This document shows, one piece after another, positions 34,454 through 42,770 of a DNA stretch of 45,845 nt (its first letter is position 1; the number at the start of each line of letters is the position of its first letter). Both the position numbers and the translations under genes were made by a program. The DNA lies in assembly GCA_038231775.1 (NCBI GenBank), contig JBBRKS010000014.1, positions 1-45,845 of the forward strand, read 5' to 3'. The notes beneath the pieces were generated by a model. It searched no databases. It was not told where the DNA came from and worked only from the letters and a program-made list of their open reading frames with translations. This stretch comes from Stagnihabitans sp038231775 (lineage in GTDB: Bacteria; Pseudomonadota; Alphaproteobacteria; Rhodobacterales; Rhodobacteraceae).

Positions 34454-35734
34454 ATGTCCAATGGATATCGGGCAGGCGTGATGCGCAGGGCTGCGCTGAC
34501 TGCCGTTCTGGCTGTTTTCGGCGCGCCGGTCATGGCTGACGAGATTTTCTATGTGTCCGGTGCCGTCGGTGCCGCCGTTGAAAACTTCAAAACCTATGTC
34601 AAACCGTGGGAAGACAAGACTGGCAACACCGTCACCATGGTGCCGATGCCCGCCTCGACGACCGACCAGTTCGCCCAGTACCGTCTGTGGCTGGCTGCCG
34701 GGTCGACCGACATTGACCTGTATCAGACCGACGTGATCTGGGCGCCGCAACTCGCTTCGCAGTTCGTTGACCTGACGGCCGCTGCCAAAGACCTGATCCC
34801 GACCGAATTCCCCTCGATCATCGAGTCCCAGACGGTTGGTGGCAAGCTGGTTGCCCTGCCGATCTTCACCGATGCCCCGGCGCTGTACTACCGCAAGGAT
34901 CTTTTGGACAAATACGGCGTCGCAGTTCCCAAGACCTGGGACGAGCTGACGGCCGCTGCCCAAAAGATTCAGGATGGCGAAAAGGCCACCAACCCCGATT
35001 TCTGGGGCTTCGTCTGGCAGGGCAACGCCTATGAAGGCCTGACCTGCGATGCGCTGGAATGGGTCAAGTCGTTCGGCGGCGGTCAGATCGTCGAGGCGGA
35101 CGGCACCATCTCGATCAACAACGAAAAGGCGGCCAAGGCGCTTGAAACCGCCAAGGGCTGGGTCGGCACCATCTCTCCGGAGGGCGTTCTGGCCTATCAG
35201 GAAGAAGAGGCGCGCGGTGTCTGGCAGACCGGCAACGCCGCTTTCATGCGCAACTGGCCCTATGCTTACGGGCTGGGCGACGGCGCTGACAGCAAGGTCA
35301 AGGGCCTGTTCGGCGTGACCACGCTGCCGGTCGGGGCCGAAGGCGACAGTTCGGCTGCGACTTTGGGTGGCTGGAACGTGGCAGTCTCGAAATACTCCAA
35401 GCATCAAGAGGCCGCGGTTTCGCTGGCGGTCTGGCTGGCTGGTCCGGAAGTGCAGAAGATGCGCGCCCTGAACGAAACCAACCTGCCGACGATCCAATCG
35501 CTGTATGACGACGCTGACATCGCCGCCAAAGCCCCGATCATCCCGCAGTGGAAGGCCGTGTTCCTGAACGCCGTGCCGCGCCCATCGGCACCTACGCTGA
35601 CCAAATACTCGGAAGTGTCCGCCAAGTTCTTCAACGCGGTGCACGAAACTTTGGCCGGCAACGGATCGGCTGCCGACAATCTCGCCGGTCTGGAAGCGGA
35701 TCTTACCGACCTGAAGGGCGACGGCTGGAAGTAG
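34454..35734 (+). CDS. thuE: ThuE-type sugar-binding protein of an ABC importer
   Basis: The 426-residue periplasmic protein has a signal peptide (MRRAALTAVLAVFGAPVMA, cut before DEIFYV) and an extracellular solute-binding family 1 fold (KTGNTVTMVPMP, SQFVDLTAAAK, PALYYRKDLLDKYGV, SAATLGGWNVAVSKYSK). It captures a disaccharide and hands it to the ThuFG permease. Trehalose/maltose/sucrose is inferred from the downstream thuA and thuB genes, which are specific to this system; related alpha-glucosides are possible. GGAGG precedes the ATG by 7 bases. A strong hairpin follows the stop, as is usual for keeping binding protein in excess over permease. Confidence 0.85.
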   Translation: MSNGYRAGVMRRAALTAVLAVFGAPVMADEIFYVSGAVGAAVENFKTYVKPWEDKTGNTVTMVPMPASTTDQFAQYRLWLAAGSTDIDLYQTDVIWAPQLASQFVDLTAAAKDLIPTEFPSIIESQTVGGKLVALPIFTDAPALYYRKDLLDKYGVAVPKTWDELTAAAQKIQDGEKATNPDFWGFVWQGNAYEGLTCDALEWVKSFGGGQIVEADGTISINNEKAAKALETAKGWVGTISPEGVLAYQEEEARGVWQTGNAAFMRNWPYAYGLGDGADSKVKGLFGVTTLPVGAEGDSSAATLGGWNVAVSKYSKHQEAAVSLAVWLAGPEVQKMRALNETNLPTIQSLYDDADIAAKAPIIPQWKAVFLNAVPRPSAPTLTKYSEVSAKFFNAVHETLAGNGSAADNLAGLEADLTDLKGDGWK

Positions 35735-35756
35735 AACTCCCCGACGCAAAGGCATA

Positions 35757-35782
35757 AATGGGCGGCGGTTCCGCCGCCCATT
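35757..35782 (+). terminator. Attenuating hairpin after the binding-protein gene
   Basis: A 12-bp perfect inverted repeat (AATGGGCGGCGG and its complement, separated by TT) lies 23 bp after the thuE stop, followed by CTTCATTT. It likely stops part of the transcripts or protects the thuE mRNA, giving more binding protein than permease. Confidence 0.75.
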
Positions 35783-35830
35783 CTTCATTTCAGGCCCCGG
35801 GAAAACAGGGGGGCCAAAAGGGGGGACGTC

Positions 35831-36799
35831 ATGACATCGCCGACGACACGTGTCGCGCAGGATCACGGTCCAAGCCTGCAACAACAACGCCAAAGAGCTG
35901 CCTTCTGGTTTCTTGCACCGATGGTGGTCGCGTTGTTCTGCGTTGCGGCCTGGCCATTGCTGCGCACGATATGGTTTTCGTTCACCGACACGTCGATGGA
36001 CAATCTGTATGGCGGCAAGTGGGTCTGGTTTGACAACTACCTGCGCATCCAGCATCTGCCCAGCGGCGCGATCCGTTGGAAGGGCACGCTGGCCGACCCG
36101 GCCTGGTGGAATGCCGTCTGGAACACGGTGCGCTTTGCCTTCGTCTCGGTCACGCTTGAAACCATCTTCGGCCTTGGCGTGGCGTTGGTGCTGAATGCCG
36201 AATTCAGGGGCCGTGGCATCGTGCGCGCTGCCATCCTGATCCCGTGGGCGATCCCGACCATCGTGTCGGCCAAGATGTGGGCCTGGATGCTGAACGACCA
36301 ATACGGCATCATCAACGTGATCCTGCTGAACCTGCACCTGATCGACCACAAGATTGCCTGGACCGCCAACACCGACACCGCGATGGCCGCTGTCCTGATC
36401 GTCGACATCTGGAAAACCACGCCCTTCATGGCGCTGTTGTGCCTTGCAGGTCTGCAAATGGTGCCGCGCGACATATACGAGGCGGCCCGGCTCGACGGCA
36501 TCAACCCGGTCAAGGTGTTCTTCAAACTGACGCTGCCCCTGATCCGCCCCGCCGTGGCGGTCGCCGTGATCTTTCGCATGCTGGATGCCTTGCGCATCTT
36601 CGACCTGGTCTATGTCCTGACACCCGATTCAAAGGCGACAAAAACGATGTCGGTCATCTCGCGGCAGAACCTGTTTGAATACAACAACTTCGCTTATGGT
36701 GCGGCGCAATCCACCCTGCTGTTCGCCATTCTGGCCATCTTCGTCTCGCTGTACATCTGGCTGGGCAAGGTTGACCTGACCGGGGAGGGCGGCAAATGA
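35831..36799 (+). CDS. thuF: ThuF-type ABC sugar permease (MalF-like)
   Basis: The 322-residue protein has six predicted membrane helices (the first is ASP-poor FWFLAPMVVALFCVAAWPLL, about 28-47) and the EAA loop EAARLDGINPVKVFFKLTLP that contacts the ATPase. It pairs with ThuG to form the membrane channel. Its end overlaps thuG by 4 bp (ATGA), so the two are coupled. A G-rich ribosome site precedes the ATG. Confidence 0.88.
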   Translation: MTSPTTRVAQDHGPSLQQQRQRAAFWFLAPMVVALFCVAAWPLLRTIWFSFTDTSMDNLYGGKWVWFDNYLRIQHLPSGAIRWKGTLADPAWWNAVWNTVRFAFVSVTLETIFGLGVALVLNAEFRGRGIVRAAILIPWAIPTIVSAKMWAWMLNDQYGIINVILLNLHLIDHKIAWTANTDTAMAAVLIVDIWKTTPFMALLCLAGLQMVPRDIYEAARLDGINPVKVFFKLTLPLIRPAVAVAVIFRMLDALRIFDLVYVLTPDSKATKTMSVISRQNLFEYNNFAYGAAQSTLLFAILAIFVSLYIWLGKVDLTGEGGK

Positions 36800-37629
36800 C
36801 CGGCTCCACCTATCTGCAAAACGTGCTGTTTTACCTGCTGGTTCTGGTCATCGTCGTCTTTTCGGTGTTCCCGTTCTACTACGCCATCGTGACCTCATTC
36901 GCGACCGGCTCTACCTTGTTTGAGGTGCACTTCTGGCCCGTCTCGTGGGATTGGTCGAACTACAAGGCCGTGCTGGGACGCAGCGCGTTCTCTCGCTCTA
37001 TCCTGAATTCAATCTTCATTGCGTCGACCACAGTGGCCTTCGCGCTGTTTTTGTCGGTCACGGCAGCCTACGCCCTTGCCCGCGTGCGCTTTCGCGGCAG
37101 GGGTCTTTTGCTGATGACCATTCTGGGCGTGTCGATGTTTCCGCAGATCGCGGTTCTGGCCGGGTTGTTCGAACTGATCCGCTATCTTGGCCTTCTGAAC
37201 TCGCCTTGGGCGCTGATCATGTCGTACACGATCTTCACCTTGCCGTTCACCGTCTGGGTGCTGACCACCTTCATGCGCGATCTGCCGGTTGAGATTGAAG
37301 AGGCAGCCGTAATCGACGGAGCCACGCCTTGGATCGTCATCAGCCAGGTCTTCCTGCCGCTGATGTGGCCCGCCCTCGTGACCACCGGCCTTTTGGCCTT
37401 CATCGGCGCGTGGAACGAATTCCTGTTCGCGCTGACCTTTACCCTGACAGAGGATCAGCGCACCACCCCGGTCGCCATCGCCCAGCTTTCGGGCGCATCG
37501 GTGCAGGAAATCCCGTGGGGTCCGATCATGGCGGCCTCGGTCACCGTGACGGTCCCCCTCGTCATCCTCGTTCTCATATTCCAACGCAAGATCGTCGCGG
37601 GCTTGACCGCGGGCGGCGTGAAGGGCTGA
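36796..37629 (+). CDS. thuG: ThuG-type ABC sugar permease (MalG-like)
   Basis: The 277-residue protein has six membrane helices and the EAA loop EEAAVIDGATPWIVISQVFLP. It is the second permease half of the disaccharide importer. The typical MalG start (LVLVIVVFSVFPFYYAIVTS) and C-terminal end (QRKIVAGLTAGGVKG) are complete. The ATPase gene starts 4 bp later. Confidence 0.9.
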   Translation: MTGSTYLQNVLFYLLVLVIVVFSVFPFYYAIVTSFATGSTLFEVHFWPVSWDWSNYKAVLGRSAFSRSILNSIFIASTTVAFALFLSVTAAYALARVRFRGRGLLLMTILGVSMFPQIAVLAGLFELIRYLGLLNSPWALIMSYTIFTLPFTVWVLTTFMRDLPVEIEEAAVIDGATPWIVISQVFLPLMWPALVTTGLLAFIGAWNEFLFALTFTLTEDQRTTPVAIAQLSGASVQEIPWGPIMAASVTVTVPLVILVLIFQRKIVAGLTAGGVKG

Positions 37630-37633
37630 TAAA

Positions 37634-38638
37634 ATGGCAAAGATTGAACTGAAGAACGTCAAGAAGTCCTACGGCGCGGTCGATGTCATCAAGGGCATCG
37701 ACCTCACCGTGGAAAAGGGCGAATTCATGGTGTTTGTCGGCCCGTCGGGCTGCGGCAAATCGACCCTGCTGCGCCTGATCTCGGGGCTTGAGGAAATCAC
37801 CTCCGGCGACATGATGTTTGACAATGAGCGTGTCAACAACGTGATCCCGTCCAAGCGCGGCATCGCCATGGTGTTCCAAAGCTATGCGCTTTACCCGCAT
37901 ATGACGGTGTACGACAACATGGCTTTCGGGATGAAACTGGCCAAAGCCAGCCCCGAGGATATGAAAAAGCGGGTCAATGACGCGGCCAAATTGCTGCAGA
38001 TTGACCACCTGCTGGACCGTCTGCCGAAACAACTGTCCGGCGGTCAGCGCCAGCGTGTCGCCATCGGCCGCGCCATCGTGCGCGACCCGCGCGTGTTCCT
38101 GTTTGACGAGCCTTTGTCGAACCTTGACGCCGCCTTGCGCGTCCAGACCCGGTTGGAAATCGCCAAGCTGCACCACTCCATGTCGAACGTGACGATGGTC
38201 TACGTGACCCATGATCAGGTCGAGGCGATGACTTTGGCCGACCGCATCGCCGTTCTGCGCGACGGGCTGCTGATGCAGGTCGGCTCTCCGGCTGAACTGT
38301 ACGAACGCCCGAACTCCCTGTTCGTCGCAGGCTTCATCGGTTCGCCCAAGATGAACTTCCTGACCGGCACGTTCGCGGCGGACGAAGGCTGTACTACGCT
38401 TGGTATCCGGTCCGAACACATCGACCTTGTCGATCAGGGCGGCCACTGGACTGGCACGGTGGTGCACACCGAAGACCTCGGCTCTGACAATTACCTGTTT
38501 GTCGAGGTGGGGTCGGAAGAGCCCCTGATCGTGCGGCAGGATGGCAAGCTGAAGGTCGCACTGAACGCCACCGTGCACCTGTCGCCCAAGCCCGGAATGC
38601 TGTACCGCTTTGACCAAAGCGGCAAGCCGATCTACTAG
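37634..38638 (+). CDS. thuK: ThuK-type ABC transporter ATPase (MalK/UgpC-like)
   Basis: The 334-residue protein has Walker A (GPSGCGKST, about 36-44), Q loop (VFQSYALYPHMTV), signature LSGGQRQR, Walker B (VFLFDEPLSNLD) and the switch His (VTHDQVEAM). A C-terminal OB-type regulatory domain follows from about residue 240 (FIGSPKMNFLTG onward). It drives import through ThuFG. The gene follows thuG by 4 bp and is followed by a GC-rich hairpin. Confidence 0.9.
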   Translation: MAKIELKNVKKSYGAVDVIKGIDLTVEKGEFMVFVGPSGCGKSTLLRLISGLEEITSGDMMFDNERVNNVIPSKRGIAMVFQSYALYPHMTVYDNMAFGMKLAKASPEDMKKRVNDAAKLLQIDHLLDRLPKQLSGGQRQRVAIGRAIVRDPRVFLFDEPLSNLDAALRVQTRLEIAKLHHSMSNVTMVYVTHDQVEAMTLADRIAVLRDGLLMQVGSPAELYERPNSLFVAGFIGSPKMNFLTGTFAADEGCTTLGIRSEHIDLVDQGGHWTGTVVHTEDLGSDNYLFVEVGSEEPLIVRQDGKLKVALNATVHLSPKPGMLYRFDQSGKPIY

Positions 38639-38645
38639 GCTGATC

Positions 38646-38666
38646 GGGCGCCCACCAAGGGCGCCC
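38646..38666 (+). terminator. GC-rich hairpin between thuK and thuA
   Basis: GGGCGCCC, a 5-base loop, and GGGCGCCC again, followed by CTTCT, 7 bp after the thuK stop. It may reduce read-through from the transporter genes into thuA-thuB. The arms are self-complementary palindromes, so other foldings are possible. Confidence 0.6.
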
Positions 38667-38783
38667 CTTCTACCCTCGGCCTGCCACCGCAGCACCCTGT
38701 CCGGCGACCACGAACCGCTTGACAGCAGCCCCTATGACGCCTGTGGCCACCAAAGCCAAGGCCCTGAACCGAAAGAGAAATCC

Positions 38784-39569
38784 ATGACCATCCGCGTCAC
38801 CGTCTGGGGCGAAAACGTCCATGAGCAAAAGAACAAGGTCGTGGCCCACGTCTATCCGTTGACCATGCACGGCACCATCGCCGCAGCGCTGAACAAAGAC
38901 GCAGGCTTCACGGCCAGCACCGCCACGCTGCAAGACCCCGAACACGGGCTGACGGTTGAAAAGATTGCCGAAACCGACGTGCTGATCTGGTGGGGCCATG
39001 CCGCGCACGGGCAGGTCGATGACAAGATTGTCGAGCGGGTCTGCGATGCGGTCTGGGGCGGCATGGGCATGATTTTCCTGCACTCCGCCCATTTTGCCAA
39101 ACCGTTCAAACGCCTGATGGGCGCGCCGTGCAACCTGACATGGCGTGAAGCAGGCGAACGCGAACGCCTGTGGGTCACCTCGCGCCAGCATCCGATTGCC
39201 CAAGGCCTGCCCGACCATTTCGAACTTGAGAATGAAGAAATGTACGGCGAACCCTTCGGTGTGCCCGAACCCTTGGAAACCGTCTTCATCAGTTGGTTTC
39301 AGGGCGGTGAGGTGTTCCGCTCTGGCCTGACCTACCGGCGCGGTGCGGGCAACATCTTCTACTTCCGCCCCGGCCACGAAACCTATCCGACCTATCATGA
39401 TGCCAACGTGCAAAAGGTTATCTCGAACGCGGTCAAATGGGCTTACAACCCGCAAGCCCGCATAGCGAACCCCAATGACGCGCCTAACACCCCGGTTGAT
39501 AAGGCTTTGGAGCCTTTGGTCGAACGCGGCCCCCGCCTGCACCATGCCGGCGAAGCAGGGTTTCGCTGA
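38784..39569 (+). CDS. thuA: ThuA trehalose utilisation protein
   Basis: The 261-residue protein belongs to the ThuA family (class I glutamine amidotransferase-like fold): VTVWGENVHEQKNKVVAHVYP at the start, VLIWWGHAAHGQVDD, FLHSAHFAKPFKRLMG, and FYFRPGHETYPTYHD near the end. In rhizobia ThuA with ThuB is needed to break down imported trehalose by the 3-keto route; the exact reaction of ThuA is less certain. The start is the ATG at 38784, where the conserved sequence begins; the frame upstream is non-conserved. It overlaps thuB by one base (TGATG). The sequence is intact. Confidence 0.9.
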   Translation: MTIRVTVWGENVHEQKNKVVAHVYPLTMHGTIAAALNKDAGFTASTATLQDPEHGLTVEKIAETDVLIWWGHAAHGQVDDKIVERVCDAVWGGMGMIFLHSAHFAKPFKRLMGAPCNLTWREAGERERLWVTSRQHPIAQGLPDHFELENEEMYGEPFGVPEPLETVFISWFQGGEVFRSGLTYRRGAGNIFYFRPGHETYPTYHDANVQKVISNAVKWAYNPQARIANPNDAPNTPVDKALEPLVERGPRLHHAGEAGFR

Positions 39570-40627
39570 TGAAAGAGCCGGTCCGCATTCTGATCCTTGG
39601 CACCGGTGGCATGGCCGCAAACCATGTCGAACACTTCGCCAAGATTGAGGGCGTAACCCTCGTCGCGGGCATCGACACCCGCCCTGGCACGCTGGCCGAA
39701 TTCTGCGCAACCCACAACATCGCCAAGGGCTTCGCCTCAATCGACGAAGCCCTGACGTGGGGTGAATTTGACGCCGTCACCAATGTCACCCCTGACGCCG
39801 CCCATTACGCCACCACCATTCCCGTCCTCGCCGCGGGCAAACACATCTTGTGCGAAAAACCCCTCGCGACATCCGAGGCGCAGGCGGATGAGATGGCCGC
39901 CGCCGCCCAAAAGGCGGGCGTGGTCAACATGGTCAACCTCAGCTACCGCAACGCCGCAGCCCTGCAGCAAGCCGCCAAAATGGTGCACGACGGCGCGATT
40001 GGTGAGGTCAGGCATTTTGAGGCGTCGTATCTGCAATCCTGGCTGACCCAACCCGCCTGGGGCCACTGGGACAAAGAGTCCAAATGGCTGTGGCGTCTGT
40101 CAACCAAGCATGGCTCTAAAGGCGTGCTCGGCGATGTCGGCATCCATATCCTTGATTTCGCGACCTTTATCGCGGGGCAGGGCGTCGATGAAATCTCCGC
40201 CCGTCTGGCCACCTTCCACAAGGCACCGGGCGATCAAATCGGCGAATACCCGCTGGATGCCAACGATTCTGCCACCATGCAACTGACGCTGGCGAACGGC
40301 GCGCTGGGCACCGTTTCAGCCACCCGCTTTGCCACCGGCCACCACAACGACCTGAGCCTGCGGATTTACGGCACCCAAGGCGGGCTTGAGGTGCTGTGGG
40401 AGCGTAACATTTCCACCCTGCGCGCCTGTCTTTCCGCGGATATGGAAACCGCGACCTGGCACGACGTTGCCTGCCCGGTGCTTGGCACCATCTACGAACG
40501 CTTCATCGCCGCGATAAGGGGAGAAGGCCCGGCTGATCCGGATTTCGCCCGCGGTGCCGCCTTGCAAAGAATGCTGGACCGGGCCGAACAATCTTCCGCC
40601 CAAGGGGGGCTGGGGCTAAAGGTCTGA
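39569..40627 (+). CDS. thuB: ThuB Gfo/Idh/MocA family sugar oxidoreductase
   Basis: The 352-residue protein has an N-terminal Rossmann domain (ILILGTGGMAANHVEHFAKI) and the family's EKP motif (HILCEKPLATSEAQ, about 92-105). A C-terminal alpha/beta domain includes DVGIHILDFATF. It probably oxidises the disaccharide at C3 of a glucose unit with NAD(P), producing a 3-keto sugar together with ThuA. It is the last gene of the thuEFGKAB unit, and no further sugar gene follows. Confidence 0.88.
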   Translation: MKEPVRILILGTGGMAANHVEHFAKIEGVTLVAGIDTRPGTLAEFCATHNIAKGFASIDEALTWGEFDAVTNVTPDAAHYATTIPVLAAGKHILCEKPLATSEAQADEMAAAAQKAGVVNMVNLSYRNAAALQQAAKMVHDGAIGEVRHFEASYLQSWLTQPAWGHWDKESKWLWRLSTKHGSKGVLGDVGIHILDFATFIAGQGVDEISARLATFHKAPGDQIGEYPLDANDSATMQLTLANGALGTVSATRFATGHHNDLSLRIYGTQGGLEVLWERNISTLRACLSADMETATWHDVACPVLGTIYERFIAAIRGEGPADPDFARGAALQRMLDRAEQSSAQGGLGLKV

Positions 40628-40746
40628 AAGTCGGTTGGGGCCGCGAACATTGCCCCGCCTGCTATCTCATAGGGCGTTGGTTTTGGACAGTTGCGACGGA
40701 AGCCCCGGTTTGCGGCATTAAACCCAAAGCAAATCAGGAGATACCG

Positions 40747-41232
40747 ATGGTCAAAGGCTTTTCACACACCCAAATCGCCCTGCACTGGATCGTCGCGGCG
40801 CTGATCCTGTTCAACCTGACCCAAAGCGACGACATGTCGGCGTTGTGGCGGCAGATCAAGCAGAGTGGGCCGATGCCCACAACGACGGGTGCGTGGCTGC
40901 ATATCATCGCTGGCGTAGCCGTTCTGGTGCTGGTGATGTGGCGGCTGATGCTGCGTGCCACACGCGGCGTACCCGCTCATCCGCCCGGCGAAAGTGCTTT
41001 GCTGTCGCGTGCGGGGGACGCTGGCCATCTTGCGCTGTATGTCCTGATGTTTGCTATGCCGGTGACCGGACTGGTGACGTTTTACGGCGGCTTCCCGGCA
41101 CTGGGTGAGGTGCATGGGGGCATCCTCAAAGTGCTTTTGTGGGGTCTGATCGGGCTGCATGTGGTGGCGGCCTTTTACCATCATTTCATCTTGAAAGACG
41201 GCCTGCTGAATCGGATGCGCAAAGCCGGTTGA
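40747..41232 (+). CDS. Cytochrome b561 family protein
   Basis: The 161-residue membrane protein has four helices and the family's heme-binding histidines: H13 in ALHWIVAA, H52 in WLHIIAGVAV, plus H94 and H138 in DAGHLALYV and GLHVVAAFYHH. Such proteins are di-heme b-type electron carriers, often moving electrons between quinol and periplasmic partners. The start at 40747 follows AGGAG. It stands alone after thuB and converges with the hydrolase gene. Confidence 0.9.
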   Translation: MVKGFSHTQIALHWIVAALILFNLTQSDDMSALWRQIKQSGPMPTTTGAWLHIIAGVAVLVLVMWRLMLRATRGVPAHPPGESALLSRAGDAGHLALYVLMFAMPVTGLVTFYGGFPALGEVHGGILKVLLWGLIGLHVVAAFYHHFILKDGLLNRMRKAG

Positions 41233-41234
41233 CC

Positions 41235-41325
41235 CGATTTTTCTGCGAAAAATCCAGTGAGACCTTAAAAACCAAGCGCTTTGAAAAGCCCGCGCACCCC
41301 ACTTTGATTTTTCGCAGAAAAATCG
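41235..41325. repeat. Mirrored hairpin pair between two convergent genes
   Basis: CGATTTTTCTGCGAAAAATC (41235-41254) and its exact reverse complement GATTTTTCGCAGAAAAATCG (41306-41325) are 51 bp apart. Each is itself a hairpin with 8-bp arms and a 3-base loop (TGC or GCA). Thus either two small hairpins or one long 20-bp stem can form. The first begins 2-3 bp after the cytochrome stop, the second 20 bp after the hydrolase stop. It looks like a two-way transcript end, but stems are AT-rich with no U tract. Confidence 0.8.
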
Positions 41326-41344
41326 TGGCCTGAAATTCGCAGCC

Positions 41345-42112
41345 TCAGGCGTCCAGAAAAACCCGCACTGTCTCTTCAAAGTCGCGCGGCCGCTCTGCGT
41401 GAAGCCAATGCCCGGCCCCGATCAGTTTGGCAAAACGGGCGACCGGAAACAGCGCGCGGATCGCCTCACGGTAGTCTGGTTTGACGTAAGAGCTTTCCGA
41501 TCCGGTCAAAAACAGCACAGGTCCGTCAAACCGGCCTTCCGTGCCCGGCCAGCCGACAATCTTGGCCATCTCGGCCTCCAGCACGTCAAGGTTCAGCCGC
41601 CAGACCGGTGGATCAGCCTTAAGGTCCAGCGATTGCAGGAAAAAGGCCCGCAACGCTGGATCGTCCACCACCGACGCCAACCGCCGGTCCGCCTCGGTCC
41701 GCGAGGTAAGCCCGGTCAGATCCAACCCGCGCATCGCCGCAATATGACGGCTTTGGTCGTGGCTGTAGGCGACTGGCGCGATATCGGCCACCACCAGCCG
41801 CCGCAGCAACGCGCCGTGGGTCAGCGCCAGTTGCATCGCAGCCTTGCCCCCCATCGAGTGGCCCAGCAGATCGCACACCCCCAAGGGCGCCAGAACCTCG
41901 GCCAGATCGTCCGCCATATCGGCATAGCTTTGGGTCTCCGCCCGAATACTGCCGCCATGGTTGCGCATATCCACCGCCACCACATCGCGCCGCGTCGCAA
42001 GGTTGCGCGCAATCACCCCCCAATTGCGACCCGACCCGAACAGGCCGTGGGCAATCACCAAGGTCGGGCGGTCTTTGACCTCGCGGGCCGGGTGCAGGAT
42101 CGTGTTCAGCAT
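41345..42112 (-). CDS. Alpha/beta hydrolase (YbfF-like esterase)
   Basis: The 255-residue protein has the alpha/beta hydrolase fold: oxyanion region VIAHGLFGSGRNWG (about 19-32), nucleophile S86 in LLGHSMGGKAA, and catalytic His in GAGHWLHAERP near the C-terminus. The YbfF-like group hydrolyses small acyl esters or thioesters; the natural substrate is not known. No signal peptide, so it is cytoplasmic. Single gene, convergent with cytochrome b561 and divergent from the small membrane protein. Confidence 0.85.
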   Translation of the reverse strand: MLNTILHPAREVKDRPTLVIAHGLFGSGRNWGVIARNLATRRDVVAVDMRNHGGSIRAETQSYADMADDLAEVLAPLGVCDLLGHSMGGKAAMQLALTHGALLRRLVVADIAPVAYSHDQSRHIAAMRGLDLTGLTSRTEADRRLASVVDDPALRAFFLQSLDLKADPPVWRLNLDVLEAEMAKIVGWPGTEGRFDGPVLFLTGSESSYVKPDYREAIRALFPVARFAKLIGAGHWLHAERPRDFEETVRVFLDA

Positions 42113-42193
42113 GATGTGCCCTCAATTTCCGCCCGACCATATCCGTTGAATTGCCGCAATCCTATGGGTAGAAAGGGCCAAAGCGGGGCAGAG

Positions 42194-42565
42194 ATGAGCA
42201 AGACGACCATTCAGCAAATGGCAGACCGGGTGTCTGACCTGTTGGCCCTGCGCCTGAACGTCTCTGGCCCCACGCTTGAGGCGCGGGTGAAGCGAGCCGG
42301 AAACACGCTGCCGCGCCCGGTGCGTGACGCCGCCGAGGCGCTGGTGCAGGCGACAGAAATGGCTCAAAGCCCCAAGCTGTTGATGCAGATCGACCCCGAA
42401 GCCGTCGCCATCGCCTATGATATCTGCGTCAAACACCTGAACACCGTGAACCAGTCAGAACGCCGCCGCGGCCTTGCACTGGACATCGCCGCCCGCATCG
42501 CTTTTGCGCTGCTGACCGTGGCGGTACTGGTGATCGGCGTACTGCGCTGGCGCGGGTTTATCTGA
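42194..42565 (+). CDS. Small membrane-anchored protein of unknown function
   Basis: The 123-residue protein starts MSKTTIQQMADRVSDLLALR. A helical, mostly soluble part follows (VKRAGNTLPRPVRDAAEALVQA), and it ends in a single membrane helix (IAFALLTVAVLVIGVLRWRG). I know similar small proteins in Rhodobacterales but no function. A start at ATG 42164 is also in frame and adds ten residues; the shorter one has a better G-rich upstream region. It is a single gene between the hydrolase and glyA. Confidence 0.7.
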   Translation: MSKTTIQQMADRVSDLLALRLNVSGPTLEARVKRAGNTLPRPVRDAAEALVQATEMAQSPKLLMQIDPEAVAIAYDICVKHLNTVNQSERRRGLALDIAARIAFALLTVAVLVIGVLRWRGFI

Positions 42566-42695
42566 CGCTCGCTTGGGTCGCGGTTGGGCCCGGACCAGCG
42601 GAGGGCTTCCGCCCCCCGCACCCCCTGACCAAAGGGGGCTTGCGCGCCCCCTCTGGACTTCCTCGGAGTATTTGCGCCTGGATGAATGCGTTAAA

Positions 42696-42724
42696 AAAGG
42701 GTTGATGAAAAACATCAACCCTTT
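42696..42724 (-). terminator. Rho-independent terminator of glyA
   Basis: A 12-bp stem AAAGGGTTGATG with a 5-base loop, followed on the minus strand by TTTTTT (counting the stem end), lies about 47 bp after the glyA stop. It is a textbook terminator for glyA; the plus-strand side is followed by an AT-rich run and may serve the small membrane gene too. Confidence 0.85.
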
Positions 42725-42745
42725 GATATATTATAAGTCTTTCAA

Positions 42746-42763
42746 GATTTCACGTGTGAAATC
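42746..42763 (-). repeat. Small hairpin between the glyA stop and its terminator
   Basis: GATTTCAC-GT-GTGAAATC, 8-bp arms, 7 bp downstream of the glyA stop. It may be an mRNA 3'-end stabiliser or a protein site. Confidence 0.45.
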
Positions 42764-42770
42764 TGGTCGA

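Noticed and set aside
34010..36457. An 815-codon minus-strand open frame across thuE and thuF
   Set aside because: It is antisense to genuine ABC transporter genes and rich in Arg/His/Gly, typical of a shadow frame.
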